Assembly: GCF_030812295.1 (NCBI RefSeq)
Contig: NZ_JAUSSK010000003.1
Coordinates: 372,001 to 436,000 of the forward strand
From: Luteibacter jiangsuensis
GTDB lineage: Bacteria > Pseudomonadota > Gammaproteobacteria > Xanthomonadales > Rhodanobacteraceae
Length of the DNA: 64,000 nt
Direction: 5' to 3'
The translations under genes and the position numbers were made by a program. This document shows positions 24,491 through 33,610 of this stretch, piece by piece (within the stretch, counting starts at the first letter, position 1; each line of letters opens with the position of its first letter). The notes under the pieces were generated by a model. It was not told where the DNA came from. It worked only from the letters and a program-made list of their open reading frames with translations, and searched no databases.

Positions 24491-27375
24491 TGAGCCAGCA
24501 TGACGATGATGAGACCCGGGTCGTGCCACTGCGTGCGGTGACGGCATCGGTCGACCAGGACGACGCGACGGTGGTCAAGCCGTTGCATGCGGCCGCCGGT
24601 GGCGAGGGTACGGCCACCGGCTCATCCTCGCTGGGCACCGGCGAAGGTGGCTGGCGACGCATCGCCGACCTTGCCCAGGGTGAGAGGATCGCCGTGGGCA
24701 GCCTCTTGAAGGGCCGCTTCCTGATGGAGCGCGAACTCGGGCGCGGTGGCATGGGCGTGGTCTACCTCGCACGGGACGAACGCAAGGTGGAAGCACGCGA
24801 CCGCGATCCGTATGTCGCGGTGAAGGTGCTCAACGACGAGTTCCGCAAGCATCCGGACGCGCTGGTCGCCTTGCAACGCGAAGCCCGCCGCGCGCAGCAG
24901 GTAGCCAATGACCATATCGTGCGTGTCTACGATTTCGACAAGGACGGCACCAACGTCTTCATGACGATGGAATACGTGGAAGGCAGCGATCTTCGCTCGC
25001 TGATTCGTGGCAAGGCGCGTGACGGCATGCGCTTCGACGAGGCGTGGCCGTTGATCGAAGGCATGGGCGATGCATTGCGGCGAGCCCACGCCGCCGGCAT
25101 CGTGCATTCGGACTTCAAGCCGGGCAATGTCATGGTCACGCTCCGGGGCGTGGCCAAGGTCTTCGATTTCGGCATCGCGCGCGCGGGCAAGCTGGGTGTC
25201 GATGCCGGTGACGACCGCACGGTCTTCGATGCCGGCTCGCTCGGCGCGATGACACCGGCGTATGCGAGCCTTGAAATGCTCCAGGGCAAGCCGCCGTCGC
25301 CCAGCGACGACATCTATGCATTCGGCTGCGTGGTTTTCGAGCTGCTCACCGGCCGCCATCCTTTCGACAAGGACAACGCCGAGGAGGCGATGAACGCCGG
25401 CAAGCGCCCGCCGCCGGCGCCGGGGCTCGACAAACGCCAGTACAAGGCCTTGTGTGACAGCATCGCTTTCACCGCCGACAAGCGTAGCCCGGACATCGCC
25501 GTGGTACTGGCTGGGCTGCGCAAGCGCCGCTGGCGTGAACGGGCCACGCCATGGCTGGTCACGGCGGGTCTGGTCCTGGCCTTGTCGGTGGCCGCGGCCT
25601 GGGTGGCGACGATGCAGGCGGAGCGCAGGCATGTGGCCGAGACACTGCGCCGTCTCGCACCCGGCCAGGCCGATGGCTTTCGCGACGAGGACCAGGTACG
25701 CGCCGCGCTCGCCGCGCTCGATGGCGATGAGCGCCGCCGCGTCGTGGTGGACGGTGCGGATGCCATCGACGCCTTTCTCGTGCGCCTGGTCGCCACGCAC
25801 TGGGACCCGGCGCACGGCCGTCTCGACTATCCCGGCGCCATGGAAACGTTTCGCCTTCGCGCCGACCTGAAGACGTTCGCACCGAAACTGGATCGCCGGC
25901 GCGAGGAGATCGGACGCGAGCGCGACGCCGCGTTGAACCGGCTCGACACATCCCTCAGCCAGGCGATCCTTGCCGGGCACCTGTTCGGTGACGGAGCCGA
26001 CGAGGTTCCCGCGATCCTCGGTCAGATCCGCAAGATCGATCCGGACAGCCGCCTGCTCGTGAATCCCGAGCTCGAACTGAAGCTCGACCAGGCGGTCGGT
26101 GACGCGATCGCCTCGGGTGACATGACGGAGGTCGCGAAGCGGCTGTCCATCGCGCACCGGCTGTATCCGTCATCCACGCGGCTTGCCGCGCGCAGCGTCG
26201 CGCTGGCTCCCGCCTCATCGCAGGCACCCGCCGTGGCGTCATCGGCCGCCACGGCGCCGGACCTGTCCCACGCCGAGCACGAGGCGCGGCTCGAATCGTT
26301 GCGCCGTGCGACGGCGGCCAACGACCTGGACAAGGCCATCGAGAGTTTCCAGCAGCTCCGCCAGATCGACGGCGGCAGGGTGGACACGAACGACGAGGCG
26401 GCGAACCTGTTGACGCAAGCTTTCCTCGAAGCGGCGCGCGAGGCATGCCGGGCGAGCCACTGGAAGGAGGCCGCGGGGCGGATCGACAGCGCGCTGGCGA
26501 TCATTGGCGAACGGGACGACCTGCGCAGGGCACTGACGCGTTATGACCTGGCTACGGCCGTGATGACCGCGGCGAAGGCCCCGGTGGTCTCCGCGGCCGA
26601 CCAGGATGACCTGCGCCGGCGGCTGGCCGCGGTGAAGGAAGGGGATCCTGCCGGCCTCAAGGACCTGGAAGCCGCCATGGCCGCCTCGAACGCGCTGCCG
26701 GAAGGTTCGCTGGAGGCCGTGGTGAAGACATTGCGCTCCGCGCCCGTGGTCGTCACGCCGCCGGATCCCTGCGGGCGGCGTGGACTCGCCGGTACCGCGC
26801 GCGAGTGCTTCGACACGTTTGCCGTCGGTTCGTACGGCCCCGCATTGGTGGTCGTACCCTTCGGGCGAAAGCCTTTCGCCATGACCCGCACCGAGATCAC
26901 CGTGGGCAACCTCGACCAGTTCTGCCGAGCGGCGCGCACCTGCGCGGTGTCGCGTGGCATCGCCGCCGGTGAGCCCGCACGATCCATCCCTGTGGCCTTC
27001 GCGCAACGGTATGCGACGTGGCTCTCGCAAGTCAGTGGACACACCTATCGCCTGCCCACCGACGAGGAATGGAAGTTCGCAGCCCATGCCAACGCCGCGT
27101 GGGATAGCAAGGACGGAAACTGCGGTGCGCCGTCGTCGGGCATCGGCCGCCTCCTCAAGTCGCCCGAGTTCAGCACGAAGGGCATTGCCAACCCCTGGGG
27201 ACTCGTCGACATGACCGGCGGTGTATGGGAATGGGTTACCAAGGGCACCGCGTTCGCGATTCGCGGCGGCAGCTACCGCAGTGGTCCGGATGCGTGTTCG
27301 GTGGACACCGTGCGCCCGAGCGATGGCTCGGCCGAGCGTGACGTCGGCTTCCGCCTGGTGAGGGACATACGCTGA
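24490..27375 (+). CDS. ppkA: T6SS Ser/Thr protein kinase PpkA with C-terminal FGE/sulfatase-modifying-factor-like domain
   Basis: 961 aa. The N-terminal tail has two acidic threonine motifs, DDDETRVV (Thr9) and DQDDATVVKP (Thr27). The kinase domain (about 76-345) has the glycine loop LGRGGMGVVYLA, VAVKVL with the ATP-binding Lys, catalytic HSDFKPGN and DFGIAR. One membrane helix follows (about 355-375), then a long helical region and a C-terminal FGE-like domain (about 765-961) with MTRTEITVGNLDQFC, RLPTDEEWKFAA, NPWGLVDMTGGVWEW, IRGGSY and VGFRLV. Only one Cys lies near the RGGSY segment, so formylglycine-generating activity is unlikely and a ligand-sensing role is more plausible. The start at 24490 overlaps the pppA stop. 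Confidence 0.93.
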   Translation: MSQHDDDETRVVPLRAVTASVDQDDATVVKPLHAAAGGEGTATGSSSLGTGEGGWRRIADLAQGERIAVGSLLKGRFLMERELGRGGMGVVYLARDERKVEARDRDPYVAVKVLNDEFRKHPDALVALQREARRAQQVANDHIVRVYDFDKDGTNVFMTMEYVEGSDLRSLIRGKARDGMRFDEAWPLIEGMGDALRRAHAAGIVHSDFKPGNVMVTLRGVAKVFDFGIARAGKLGVDAGDDRTVFDAGSLGAMTPAYASLEMLQGKPPSPSDDIYAFGCVVFELLTGRHPFDKDNAEEAMNAGKRPPPAPGLDKRQYKALCDSIAFTADKRSPDIAVVLAGLRKRRWRERATPWLVTAGLVLALSVAAAWVATMQAERRHVAETLRRLAPGQADGFRDEDQVRAALAALDGDERRRVVVDGADAIDAFLVRLVATHWDPAHGRLDYPGAMETFRLRADLKTFAPKLDRRREEIGRERDAALNRLDTSLSQAILAGHLFGDGADEVPAILGQIRKIDPDSRLLVNPELELKLDQAVGDAIASGDMTEVAKRLSIAHRLYPSSTRLAARSVALAPASSQAPAVASSAATAPDLSHAEHEARLESLRRATAANDLDKAIESFQQLRQIDGGRVDTNDEAANLLTQAFLEAAREACRASHWKEAAGRIDSALAIIGERDDLRRALTRYDLATAVMTAAKAPVVSAADQDDLRRRLAAVKEGDPAGLKDLEAAMAASNALPEGSLEAVVKTLRSAPVVVTPPDPCGRRGLAGTARECFDTFAVGSYGPALVVVPFGRKPFAMTRTEITVGNLDQFCRAARTCAVSRGIAAGEPARSIPVAFAQRYATWLSQVSGHTYRLPTDEEWKFAAHANAAWDSKDGNCGAPSSGIGRLLKSPEFSTKGIANPWGLVDMTGGVWEWVTKGTAFAIRGGSYRSGPDACSVDTVRPSDGSAERDVGFRLVRDIR

Positions 27376-27698
27376 TGGAATGGGATGCGATCGTTAACCG
27401 GGACCTGGCGGCACTGAATGCCGCATACGCCGATGCGCGCATCGACACGCATGAATATCGGCTCCGCCGGCGCATGCTCTTGCGCTCGGCGGCGCGCCGC
27501 CGAGGTGCCTCGATCCACACCTTGCGCCGTCCCGCGGGCGCGCCTCCGGCAGCGCCGGCGTTCTCGCATGCCCTGCCGATGCGCCGGGCCACTTCGTCGC
27601 GGATGCGGCGAGGCACGACAGGCTGGCCATGGTGGCTCGCCGGTGCCGTCATCGCGTGTGCCCTGGCGGCATGGGCGTACCGATCTTCGATCCCTTGA
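27375..27698 (+). CDS. Small T6SS-locus membrane protein, unknown
   Basis: 107 aa, not recognised. The N-terminal half has a short helical segment resembling an SHOCT-like pattern (ALNAAYADARIDTHEYRLRRRMLL); the middle is Arg/Pro-rich, and a single membrane helix lies at the C-terminus (about 84-102), giving a tail-anchored layout. It overlaps the ppkA stop by one base and is the last gene of the plus-strand T6SS operon, 13 bases from the convergent tssA. It could regulate or localise PpkA; no direct evidence. Confidence 0.65.
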   Translation: MEWDAIVNRDLAALNAAYADARIDTHEYRLRRRMLLRSAARRRGASIHTLRRPAGAPPAAPAFSHALPMRRATSSRMRRGTTGWPWWLAGAVIACALAAWAYRSSIP

Positions 27699-27711
27699 GG
27701 GTATGGGCCGG

Positions 27712-28737
27712 TCAGCTGTCGCTGTCGCCGGCCAGTACCTGGAATTCGGAAAGTCCGCCCGGCGCGATGGCCTTGAGCAGTTCGGCGAAACTCAGACCGA
27801 CCAACTGGCTTGCCCGACGCAGCAAGGGCGGAACAGGACTCGACGGCTCGTGGATGGCGTACCACGCACAGATCTCGTCGAGCAGGCGTACGACGTCGTC
27901 AGGCCCGCTGATCGGACCGCGACTCGTACCGTTGGAGGTGCGTGACGCATCCGTCCCGCCCGCAGGCGACGCCCCGTCGTCACCGGCATCGACGGCCACG
28001 GCCGGCAGGCGTGATCCGGCCAGGGACTGCAAAAAGGCGTGCAGGTCGCGCAGGTCGCGCAACAAGGCATCCATGTCGGGTCCCCTGCCCGGGGTACGCT
28101 CATCGAAGGTCCTGCCGATCGCATGCGCATGTTCCAGCGCGGTGGCGATGCCGGCGTGGACGCGCCGCAGTTCCTCCACGTCGGCCTGTCGCGCGACGAG
28201 GTCCACGTGCTCTTGCGATACCGCCGGATTGTCGCCGCCTTCGGGTTTCAGCGTGCCGTTGAGCACTCGGAGGTCGCGCAGCGAGAAGCTACCTACGCGT
28301 TCGGCGTGCAGGATGGGTGCGCGGCGCAAGTGGGCCAGCATGCCGTCCGTGGACGACAGCGCGGCGAGCGCATTGATCCGTTCGAGCGGATCGCCATCGT
28401 CCAGGCGTGGATGTACGTCGTCCCAGTAGCGTTCGAGCAACCCGCGGACGAGGCCCATGCCTTCGGACCACGCGGGAATCCCGCCGGTCTTCAGCCAGGC
28501 GCTGGCCAGGTGGACCGCGACGCGCAGGTCGCGCGTGCGCTGGGCCACGGTCTCCGCATGTTGCGCCACGTCGCGCCAATCCGGCTCTTCGGCTTGCCGC
28601 ACGGTATGTCCCACCGCCCGTTCGGGCGTGGCGGTGGCCAGCGATTCGAGGGTGAGGAAGAGGGCGTCGTATTCGAGGTTGGGGCCGCAAGGCGCATCGG
28701 CGTCCAGCGGGGAAAGCAGTGCCTCAGTGATATCCAT
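27712..28737 (-). CDS. tssA: T6SS baseplate/sheath cap protein TssA (short form)
   Basis: 341 aa, ImpA/TssA family. The N-terminal LLSPLDADAPCGPNLEYDALF (about 7-27) is the ImpA_N hallmark, followed by EEPDWRDVAQHAETVAQRTRDLRVAVHLASAWLKTGG. The C-terminus shows WYAIHEPSSPVPPLLRRASQLVG, typical of short TssA proteins. TssA primes and coordinates tail polymerisation. The open frame extends upstream, but ATG 28737 gives the canonical start and overlaps the lysR stop by 14 bases, so tssA and lysR are co-transcribed against the main operon. Confidence 0.93.
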   Translation of the reverse strand: MDITEALLSPLDADAPCGPNLEYDALFLTLESLATATPERAVGHTVRQAEEPDWRDVAQHAETVAQRTRDLRVAVHLASAWLKTGGIPAWSEGMGLVRGLLERYWDDVHPRLDDGDPLERINALAALSSTDGMLAHLRRAPILHAERVGSFSLRDLRVLNGTLKPEGGDNPAVSQEHVDLVARQADVEELRRVHAGIATALEHAHAIGRTFDERTPGRGPDMDALLRDLRDLHAFLQSLAGSRLPAVAVDAGDDGASPAGGTDASRTSNGTSRGPISGPDDVVRLLDEICAWYAIHEPSSPVPPLLRRASQLVGLSFAELLKAIAPGGLSEFQVLAGDSDS

Positions 28738-29707
28738 CGCGGACTCGCTCGATGATCGGGAACAAGGGTTTGGGTGGCTCCGCGTGTCGCGTGGGGTGCA
28801 GGCGGTGGCTGACGCGGATGAGCTCGTCGCGCAGCCAGCGGTGCGCGGGTTGTTTGTCGAGGCGGCTGTGCCATGCCATCGCCAGCGACATGTCCGGCAT
28901 GTCGAAGGGAATGGCGTAGGCTTCCACGCCGGGCCCCACGGCGTCGACCATGCTTTGCGGCAGCGTGCAGACGAGGTCGGTGGCGCGCAGGATCGGGCCG
29001 ACCGTATCGCCATGTGGCGCCGAGACCAGTACGTCGCGTACAAGCCCCAACTCTTTCAGGCGGACATCCATCAGGCCGTACATGCGTCCGGATGTGGAGA
29101 CGATCAGGTGCCCGAGCGAGCAATAGTCCCCGATGGTCAGCGGCTGCGTGCCGCGAGGGTGTCCCGCGCGTTGCAGCATGACGAATTCGTCGGCCATCAG
29201 CGAACGCATCTTCAGCGATGACGGCAATTGTTCGTTGGGTGCGAGGAGGATGTCGATCTCGCCGTTCTCGAATTGCGCCAGCACGTCCGCGTCTTCCCAG
29301 CCCGTGCGGAAAGCCAGCCTGAGTTCGCGGTTCCGCTGCTCCTGGAATGCCTGGATCAGTGGCTTGGCGAAGGTGCTCACGGCGCTGAACGACCCGCCGA
29401 TGCGGAAAGTCGCCGCGTCGCGCGTGGGGTCGAACGTGCCGTTGGGATCGCCCAGCGTGCCCAACTGGGACAGCGCATCGCGCAGGGCGGCCGCCATTTC
29501 TTCCGCCTTGGGCGTGGGGACCATGCCACGCCCCGTCTCGGAAGGCACGAGCAGCGGGTCCTTGAACAGCCGGCGCAGCCGCGCCAGCTGGGCGGAAAGC
29601 GCAGGCTGGCTCACATGCAGCTTCGACGCGGCACGCGTCACGTTTCGTTCTTCCAACAGCATGTCGAGGGACACGAGGAGGGGGAGGTCACTCGGTTTCA
29701 GGTTCAT
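28724..29707 (-). CDS. LysR-family transcriptional regulator, probably of the T6SS locus
   Basis: 327 aa from ATG 29707. The N-terminal winged helix-turn-helix (about 8-65) has NVTRAASKLHVSQPALSAQLARLR, and a LysR substrate-binding domain follows. The regulated target is unknown. It overlaps tssA, an arrangement that suggests it controls the T6SS or is controlled with it. No strong ribosome site is visible; an upstream in-frame GTG at 29740 would add 11 residues. The 268-base gap behind it (29708-29975) is moderately AT-rich and holds its promoter; I see no gene there. Confidence 0.88.
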   Translation of the reverse strand: MNLKPSDLPLLVSLDMLLEERNVTRAASKLHVSQPALSAQLARLRRLFKDPLLVPSETGRGMVPTPKAEEMAAALRDALSQLGTLGDPNGTFDPTRDAATFRIGGSFSAVSTFAKPLIQAFQEQRNRELRLAFRTGWEDADVLAQFENGEIDILLAPNEQLPSSLKMRSLMADEFVMLQRAGHPRGTQPLTIGDYCSLGHLIVSTSGRMYGLMDVRLKELGLVRDVLVSAPHGDTVGPILRATDLVCTLPQSMVDAVGPGVEAYAIPFDMPDMSLAMAWHSRLDKQPAHRWLRDELIRVSHRLHPTRHAEPPKPLFPIIERVRDGYH

Positions 29708-29975
29708 CGATTGCGGTACACCGTTCACCTGTGGGGACAAGTGCAGATGTCTGGCGCGGGGTTTTATTCCCTTTGCCGCGCGCCGGAAAGATGGAAACGG
29801 ACGTATTCCGTGACGTGGTCCGCATTTCCACCGGCATGGCGCCTGCTGTCGGGCTGGCGTCTAGCGCATTTCTTCTTCGGAATTCGGACGTCCATTTGCA
29901 CCCACGCGCCCGCGCCCGTCAATTCCCCAAAAGAAGGTAGCGGGACGCGTCGATTTGTGTCGTGGCGAGCGCTTT

Positions 29976-31184
29976 TCAGTCGTGGCGACGACAGAAGCTC
30001 GCGAAAAGCGCGGCCCAGCAAGGCAGGGCGAACACTATCCATGGCAGGTTCCGCTGCGGGAAATCCGGCCACAGGTGCAGCAGCGCGCCGATGACGCAGG
30101 CACCGAAGGAGAGCGTGGCGACGCGGGGGGCGAGACGTCCCATGGGCCTTCCCGCGCGACGCAGGCGCCAGATCGCCGGTAGCATCAGAAAAGCGAGTGG
30201 CTGGAACGCGAGCAGGTTGAAATTGCCCCAGGCAGAGCGGTGCAGGGTCAGGGCCCACAGGCCCAGCATGAACAACCCCGCGACGCCGGCGAACACGGTG
30301 AACAGCGTACCGGCGGCGGCGAAGATGCCGCGCGCCGCGCGGTGCCTGGTGAAGAAGGGCAAGGCGAGTGGAATCGCCAGGAGCAACCCGGCGCCGAGGA
30401 GGGGCCAGCGCAGGTCGGGTGCCTGCTCCGGCGGCGGATCGAGGCGGGCCGGGGCGATGGTCGCCTCATCCATCACCAGCGGGCGCGCCGCGCCGCCTTC
30501 GCCGATGCGCACGTTGCGCAGTTCCGCCTCGAGCGTCATGGGCAGGAAGGCTTCCTTCCATGCCGTCATCGGCTGGTCGGCGTAGGGCCCCAGGCCCAGG
30601 TCCATACCGAGCATCAGCAAGGGCTGGTTGCTCATCAGCCGCACGGTCTGCTCACGGAAGGTCATGCCGCCGGGCTTGTCGCGCAGTTGATCGCTCAACG
30701 CGCCGCCGAGTGCGTCGTCGAGTGCGTCGCGAACGCGCGTGGTGCAGTTGTCGACGTAATAATCGTAGTGGTAACCGGCGTTCTCCGGTCGGATGTTCCA
30801 GAGCAGGAAACGGCGCAGCCTTTCCTTTTGCGCATCGTCCAGCGCCAGTCGCTGGCGGCGTACATAGCGGCCTTCGCCCGCGTAGAAGTCGATGTCCGAC
30901 TGCGTGGTCTCCGCGTCCATGCGGTAAGCCATGATTCCCCGCGCGAAATTGAGCAGGAAACCCTTCTGGTCGAAATCGAACACGCCATAGTTGAACGCGA
31001 CCGACTCGCCACTGACCGTGTCCCGCACTTCCAGCGCGTCATGCCCGAAGCGCTCCCAATAGATATCGCCGGGACCGTAGGTCATCAGCGATATCTCGAG
31101 GTTCGCCGCAGGCGCGTCGACGATCCCCGCGCGGGCGACAGGGGCGAGGCACAGGGCCAGCAGCAAGAGCAGGAGGTAACGCAT
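29976..31184 (-). CDS. DUF4105-family envelope protein
   Basis: 402 aa. A signal peptide (1-19, LLLLLLALCLAPVARA) leads into a DUF4105/Lnb-N-type domain with LMTYGPGDIYWERFGHDALEV, FNYGVFDFDQKGFLLNFARG and the Cys-containing YYVDNCTTRVRDAL motif (about residues 30-175). The C-terminal part carries four or five hydrophobic helices (about 265-395), so it is membrane-anchored. The enzymatic activity of the family in proteobacteria is not established; the conserved His and Cys suggest a papain-like fold. ATG 31184 precedes the signal peptide directly. The next upstream gene is corC. Confidence 0.82.
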   Translation of the reverse strand: MRYLLLLLLALCLAPVARAGIVDAPAANLEISLMTYGPGDIYWERFGHDALEVRDTVSGESVAFNYGVFDFDQKGFLLNFARGIMAYRMDAETTQSDIDFYAGEGRYVRRQRLALDDAQKERLRRFLLWNIRPENAGYHYDYYVDNCTTRVRDALDDALGGALSDQLRDKPGGMTFREQTVRLMSNQPLLMLGMDLGLGPYADQPMTAWKEAFLPMTLEAELRNVRIGEGGAARPLVMDEATIAPARLDPPPEQAPDLRWPLLGAGLLLAIPLALPFFTRHRAARGIFAAAGTLFTVFAGVAGLFMLGLWALTLHRSAWGNFNLLAFQPLAFLMLPAIWRLRRAGRPMGRLAPRVATLSFGACVIGALLHLWPDFPQRNLPWIVFALPCWAALFASFCRRHD

Positions 31185-31206
31185 GGGCTTGTGCGGGATG
31201 GCCACC

Positions 31207-31221
31207 GAAGCGGCTCCCACA
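31207..31221. repeat. Isolated half of a REP-like palindrome
   Basis: GAAGCGGCTCCCACA is an exact 15-base match to the segment at 36369-36383, which lies next to a full REP pair. It sits in the gap between the DUF4105 gene and corC. Confidence 0.6.
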
Positions 31222-31237
31222 GGCGGGGCGGTAGCGA

Positions 31238-32089
31238 TCAGCCTTCTCCGTTGGCGCGGGCGACGTGGAACTGCTGCACACGACGATCGTCGGCTTCGGT
31301 CACGCGGAACCGGAAGCCACCCACGGTGATTTCTTCCCCGGCGGCCGGAAGGTGGCCGAACTCCGAGGTGATCATGCCGCCGATGGTGTCGAATTCCTCA
31401 TCGGAGAAGTGCGCACCGGCCACTTCGTTGAAGTCGGCAATGGGGGTGAGCGCGCTCACCGAAAAGCCGCCTTCCTCGAGGGCCTGTACCAGCACCGGAT
31501 CTTCCTCGTCGTCGTGCTCGTCGTCGATCTCGCCGACGATCTGTTCGAGGACGTCCTCGATGGTGATGAGGCCGGCGACACCGCCATACTCGTCGACCAC
31601 CAGCGCCATGTGGTTGCGCGTGAGACGGAACTCCGCCAGCAGCACGTTCAGGCGCATCGATTCGGGGATCAGCACGGCGGGGCGGAGGAGGGCGCGCACG
31701 TCGCAGCCCTCGCTCTGGCCGAAGTACTTCAGGAGGTCCTTGGCCAGGAGGATGCCAAGCACTTCATCCTTGTCTTCGCCGTGCACGGGGAAACGCGAGT
31801 GGCCCGATTCGACCACGGCGGCGAGGAGCTCGGGGAGCGGTGCATCGACCGGCAGGCTGACGATCTGGGCGCGGGGCACCATCACGTCGTCGACACTGAG
31901 CTCGGTCACCTTGATCGCACCCTCGACCATGGTCAGGGTGTCGTTCGAGAGCAGGCCATTGACCTGGGCGTTGCGCAGTTCTTCGATCAGTTCGTCGCGG
32001 TTGCGCGGCTCGCCGGAAAACAGATGGCCCAGGCGGTCCCACCACGATCGGTGAGCCGGGCCGTTGGTACTACCAGGGTCCTCGTTCAT
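31238..32089 (-). CDS. corC: CorC/HlyC-family CBS-domain protein
   Basis: 283 aa. Two CBS repeats (about 70-190) include VMVPRAQIVSLPVD and VVDEYGGVAGLITIEDVLEQIVGEI, the strongest family marker, followed by the CorC_HlyC C-terminal domain (about 200-280; EFDTIGGMI, EEITVGGFRFRV). The family is linked to Mg2+/Co2+ efflux and, in xanthomonads and enterics, sits next to ybeY. It lacks the membrane DUF21 part, so it is the soluble CorC type. ATG 32089 gives the usual N-terminus; the frame upstream is not conserved. Confidence 0.92.
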   Translation of the reverse strand: MNEDPGSTNGPAHRSWWDRLGHLFSGEPRNRDELIEELRNAQVNGLLSNDTLTMVEGAIKVTELSVDDVMVPRAQIVSLPVDAPLPELLAAVVESGHSRFPVHGEDKDEVLGILLAKDLLKYFGQSEGCDVRALLRPAVLIPESMRLNVLLAEFRLTRNHMALVVDEYGGVAGLITIEDVLEQIVGEIDDEHDDEEDPVLVQALEEGGFSVSALTPIADFNEVAGAHFSDEEFDTIGGMITSEFGHLPAAGEEITVGGFRFRVTEADDRRVQQFHVARANGEG

Positions 32090-32169
32090 TACTCTTTGGA
32101 GTTCTGCCCTATGGGGCGGAAGGATCAGTCTAACGGAATTCGTGTGACGGTTCAGGAAGAGGGGCGGCC

Positions 32170-32631
32170 TCAAGCCAGATAAGGGTCCGCGATCCCCAGT
32201 CCCGCCAGCACCCGGGTCTCCAGCCCCTCCATCGTCTCGGCCTCGGATTCCTCGATGTGGTCGTAGCCCAGCAGGTGCAGCGTGCCGTGAATGGTGAGGT
32301 GGGCCCAATGGTCGGCTGGTTTCTTGCCCTGCTCGGCGGCTTCGCGGGCCACCACCGGGGCGCAGATCACCAGGTCGCCGATCAGCGGCAGGTTCAGGCC
32401 GGGCGGCAGGTCGGCGGGAAACGAGAGTACGTTGGTGGCGTAGTCGCGGCCACGGTACTGCAGGTTCAGCGCCCGGCCTTCATCGGCATCGACGATACGG
32501 ATGGACACCTCGGTGGCCTTGCGCCGGCGAGCGCCCTTGAGGGCGGCCTCCACCCAGCGGCGGAAACTGGCCGGGGCGGGCACGCCCCGGCGTGAGGTGG
32601 CATAGCCCACGGCCACATCCGGCGATGTCAC
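32170..32631 (-). CDS. ybeY: Endoribonuclease YbeY
   Basis: 153 aa, the usual length. The zinc-binding motif [11 protein letters not shown] (about 117-127) and [19 protein letters not shown] are diagnostic. YbeY acts in 16S rRNA 3'-end maturation and ribosome quality control. Translation starts at GTG 32631, which overlaps the phoH stop in a GTGA arrangement. The order miaB-phoH-ybeY-corC is the standard gammaproteobacterial cluster. Confidence 0.95.
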   Translation of the reverse strand: MTSPDVAVGYATSRRGVPAPASFRRWVEAALKGARRRKATEVSIRIVDADEGRALNLQYRGRDYATNVLSFPADLPPGLNLPLIGDLVICAPVVAREAAEQGKKPADHWAHLTIHGTLHLLGYDHIEESEAETMEGLETRVLAGLGIADPYLA

Positions 32632-33605
32632 CGTTCTTCGTCCTGCTTCTGCTCGAAGGCTTCGTAGGCGCGAACGATCTTCGCCACCAGCGGATGGCGA
32701 ACCACGTCGCGCGAGGTGAAGAAGGTGAAGCTGATGCCCTCGACGCCGCGCAGAACCTCGATGGCGTGGCGCAGTCCGGAGCGGACATGACGCGGCAGGT
32801 CCACCTGGGACACGTCGCCGGTGATGACCGCCACCGAGCCGAAGCCGATGCGGGTCAGGAACATCTTCATCTGCTCGACCGTGGTGTTCTGCGCTTCGTC
32901 GAGGATCACGTAGGCATCGTTGAGCGTACGCCCGCGCATGTAGGCCAGCGGTGCGATCTCGATCACGTTGCGCTCGATCAGCTTGGACACCTTCTCGAAG
33001 CCGACCATCTCGTAGAGCGCGTCGTAGAGCGGGCGCAGATACGGGTCGATCTTCTGGCTGAGGTCGCCGGGCAGGAAACCGAGCTTCTCGCCCGCTTCCA
33101 CGGCCGGGCGCACCAGCAGCACGCGCTGCACTCGGTTGGCTTCCAGGGCCTCGACGGCGCTGGCCACGGCGAGATAGGTCTTGCCGGTGCCGGCCGGGCC
33201 GACGCCGAAGTTGATGTCGTGCGTGGTGATCGCGTGCAGGTAGCGGGCCTGATTGGGGCCGCGCCCCTTGATCACGCCACGCTTGACCTTGATGACCACC
33301 TCTTGCGCGGACTCGGCGGCTTGCTCGTTCAGCGCATCGATGCCGGATTCGGCGAGACGGACGTTGATCGTCTGTCCAGTGAGGGTCTCGGTCTCGGTGG
33401 CGTCGTAGAGCACGCGCAGCACCTGTTCGCCGGCCTTGGCCGAGGCCTCGTCGCCGATCACGCGGAACAGGCTGCCGCGATGGTCGATCTCGATGCCCAG
33501 GCGCAGCTCGATCTGCCGGATGTGCTCATCGAGCGGTCCGCAAAGATTGGCGAGGCGGGTGTTGTCTTCGGGATCGAGGGCGAAATCGCGCTGGGAAAGG
33601 GTCAT
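32628..33605 (-). CDS. ybeZ: PhoH-like ATPase (YbeZ)
   Basis: 325 aa. Walker [14 protein letters not shown] (about 135-147), [16 protein letters not shown], a Walker B-like [10 protein letters not shown] and [14 protein letters not shown] define the PhoH NTPase family. It is a partner of YbeY in RNA metabolism. The open frame runs far upstream through miaB in another frame; ATG 33605 gives the expected N-terminus, and a GTG at 33614 that overlaps the miaB stop is an alternative. Confidence 0.94.
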   Translation of the reverse strand: MTLSQRDFALDPEDNTRLANLCGPLDEHIRQIELRLGIEIDHRGSLFRVIGDEASAKAGEQVLRVLYDATETETLTGQTINVRLAESGIDALNEQAAESAQEVVIKVKRGVIKGRGPNQARYLHAITTHDINFGVGPAGTGKTYLAVASAVEALEANRVQRVLLVRPAVEAGEKLGFLPGDLSQKIDPYLRPLYDALYEMVGFEKVSKLIERNVIEIAPLAYMRGRTLNDAYVILDEAQNTTVEQMKMFLTRIGFGSVAVITGDVSQVDLPRHVRSGLRHAIEVLRGVEGISFTFFTSRDVVRHPLVAKIVRAYEAFEQKQDEER

Positions 33606-33610
33606 GGCGT

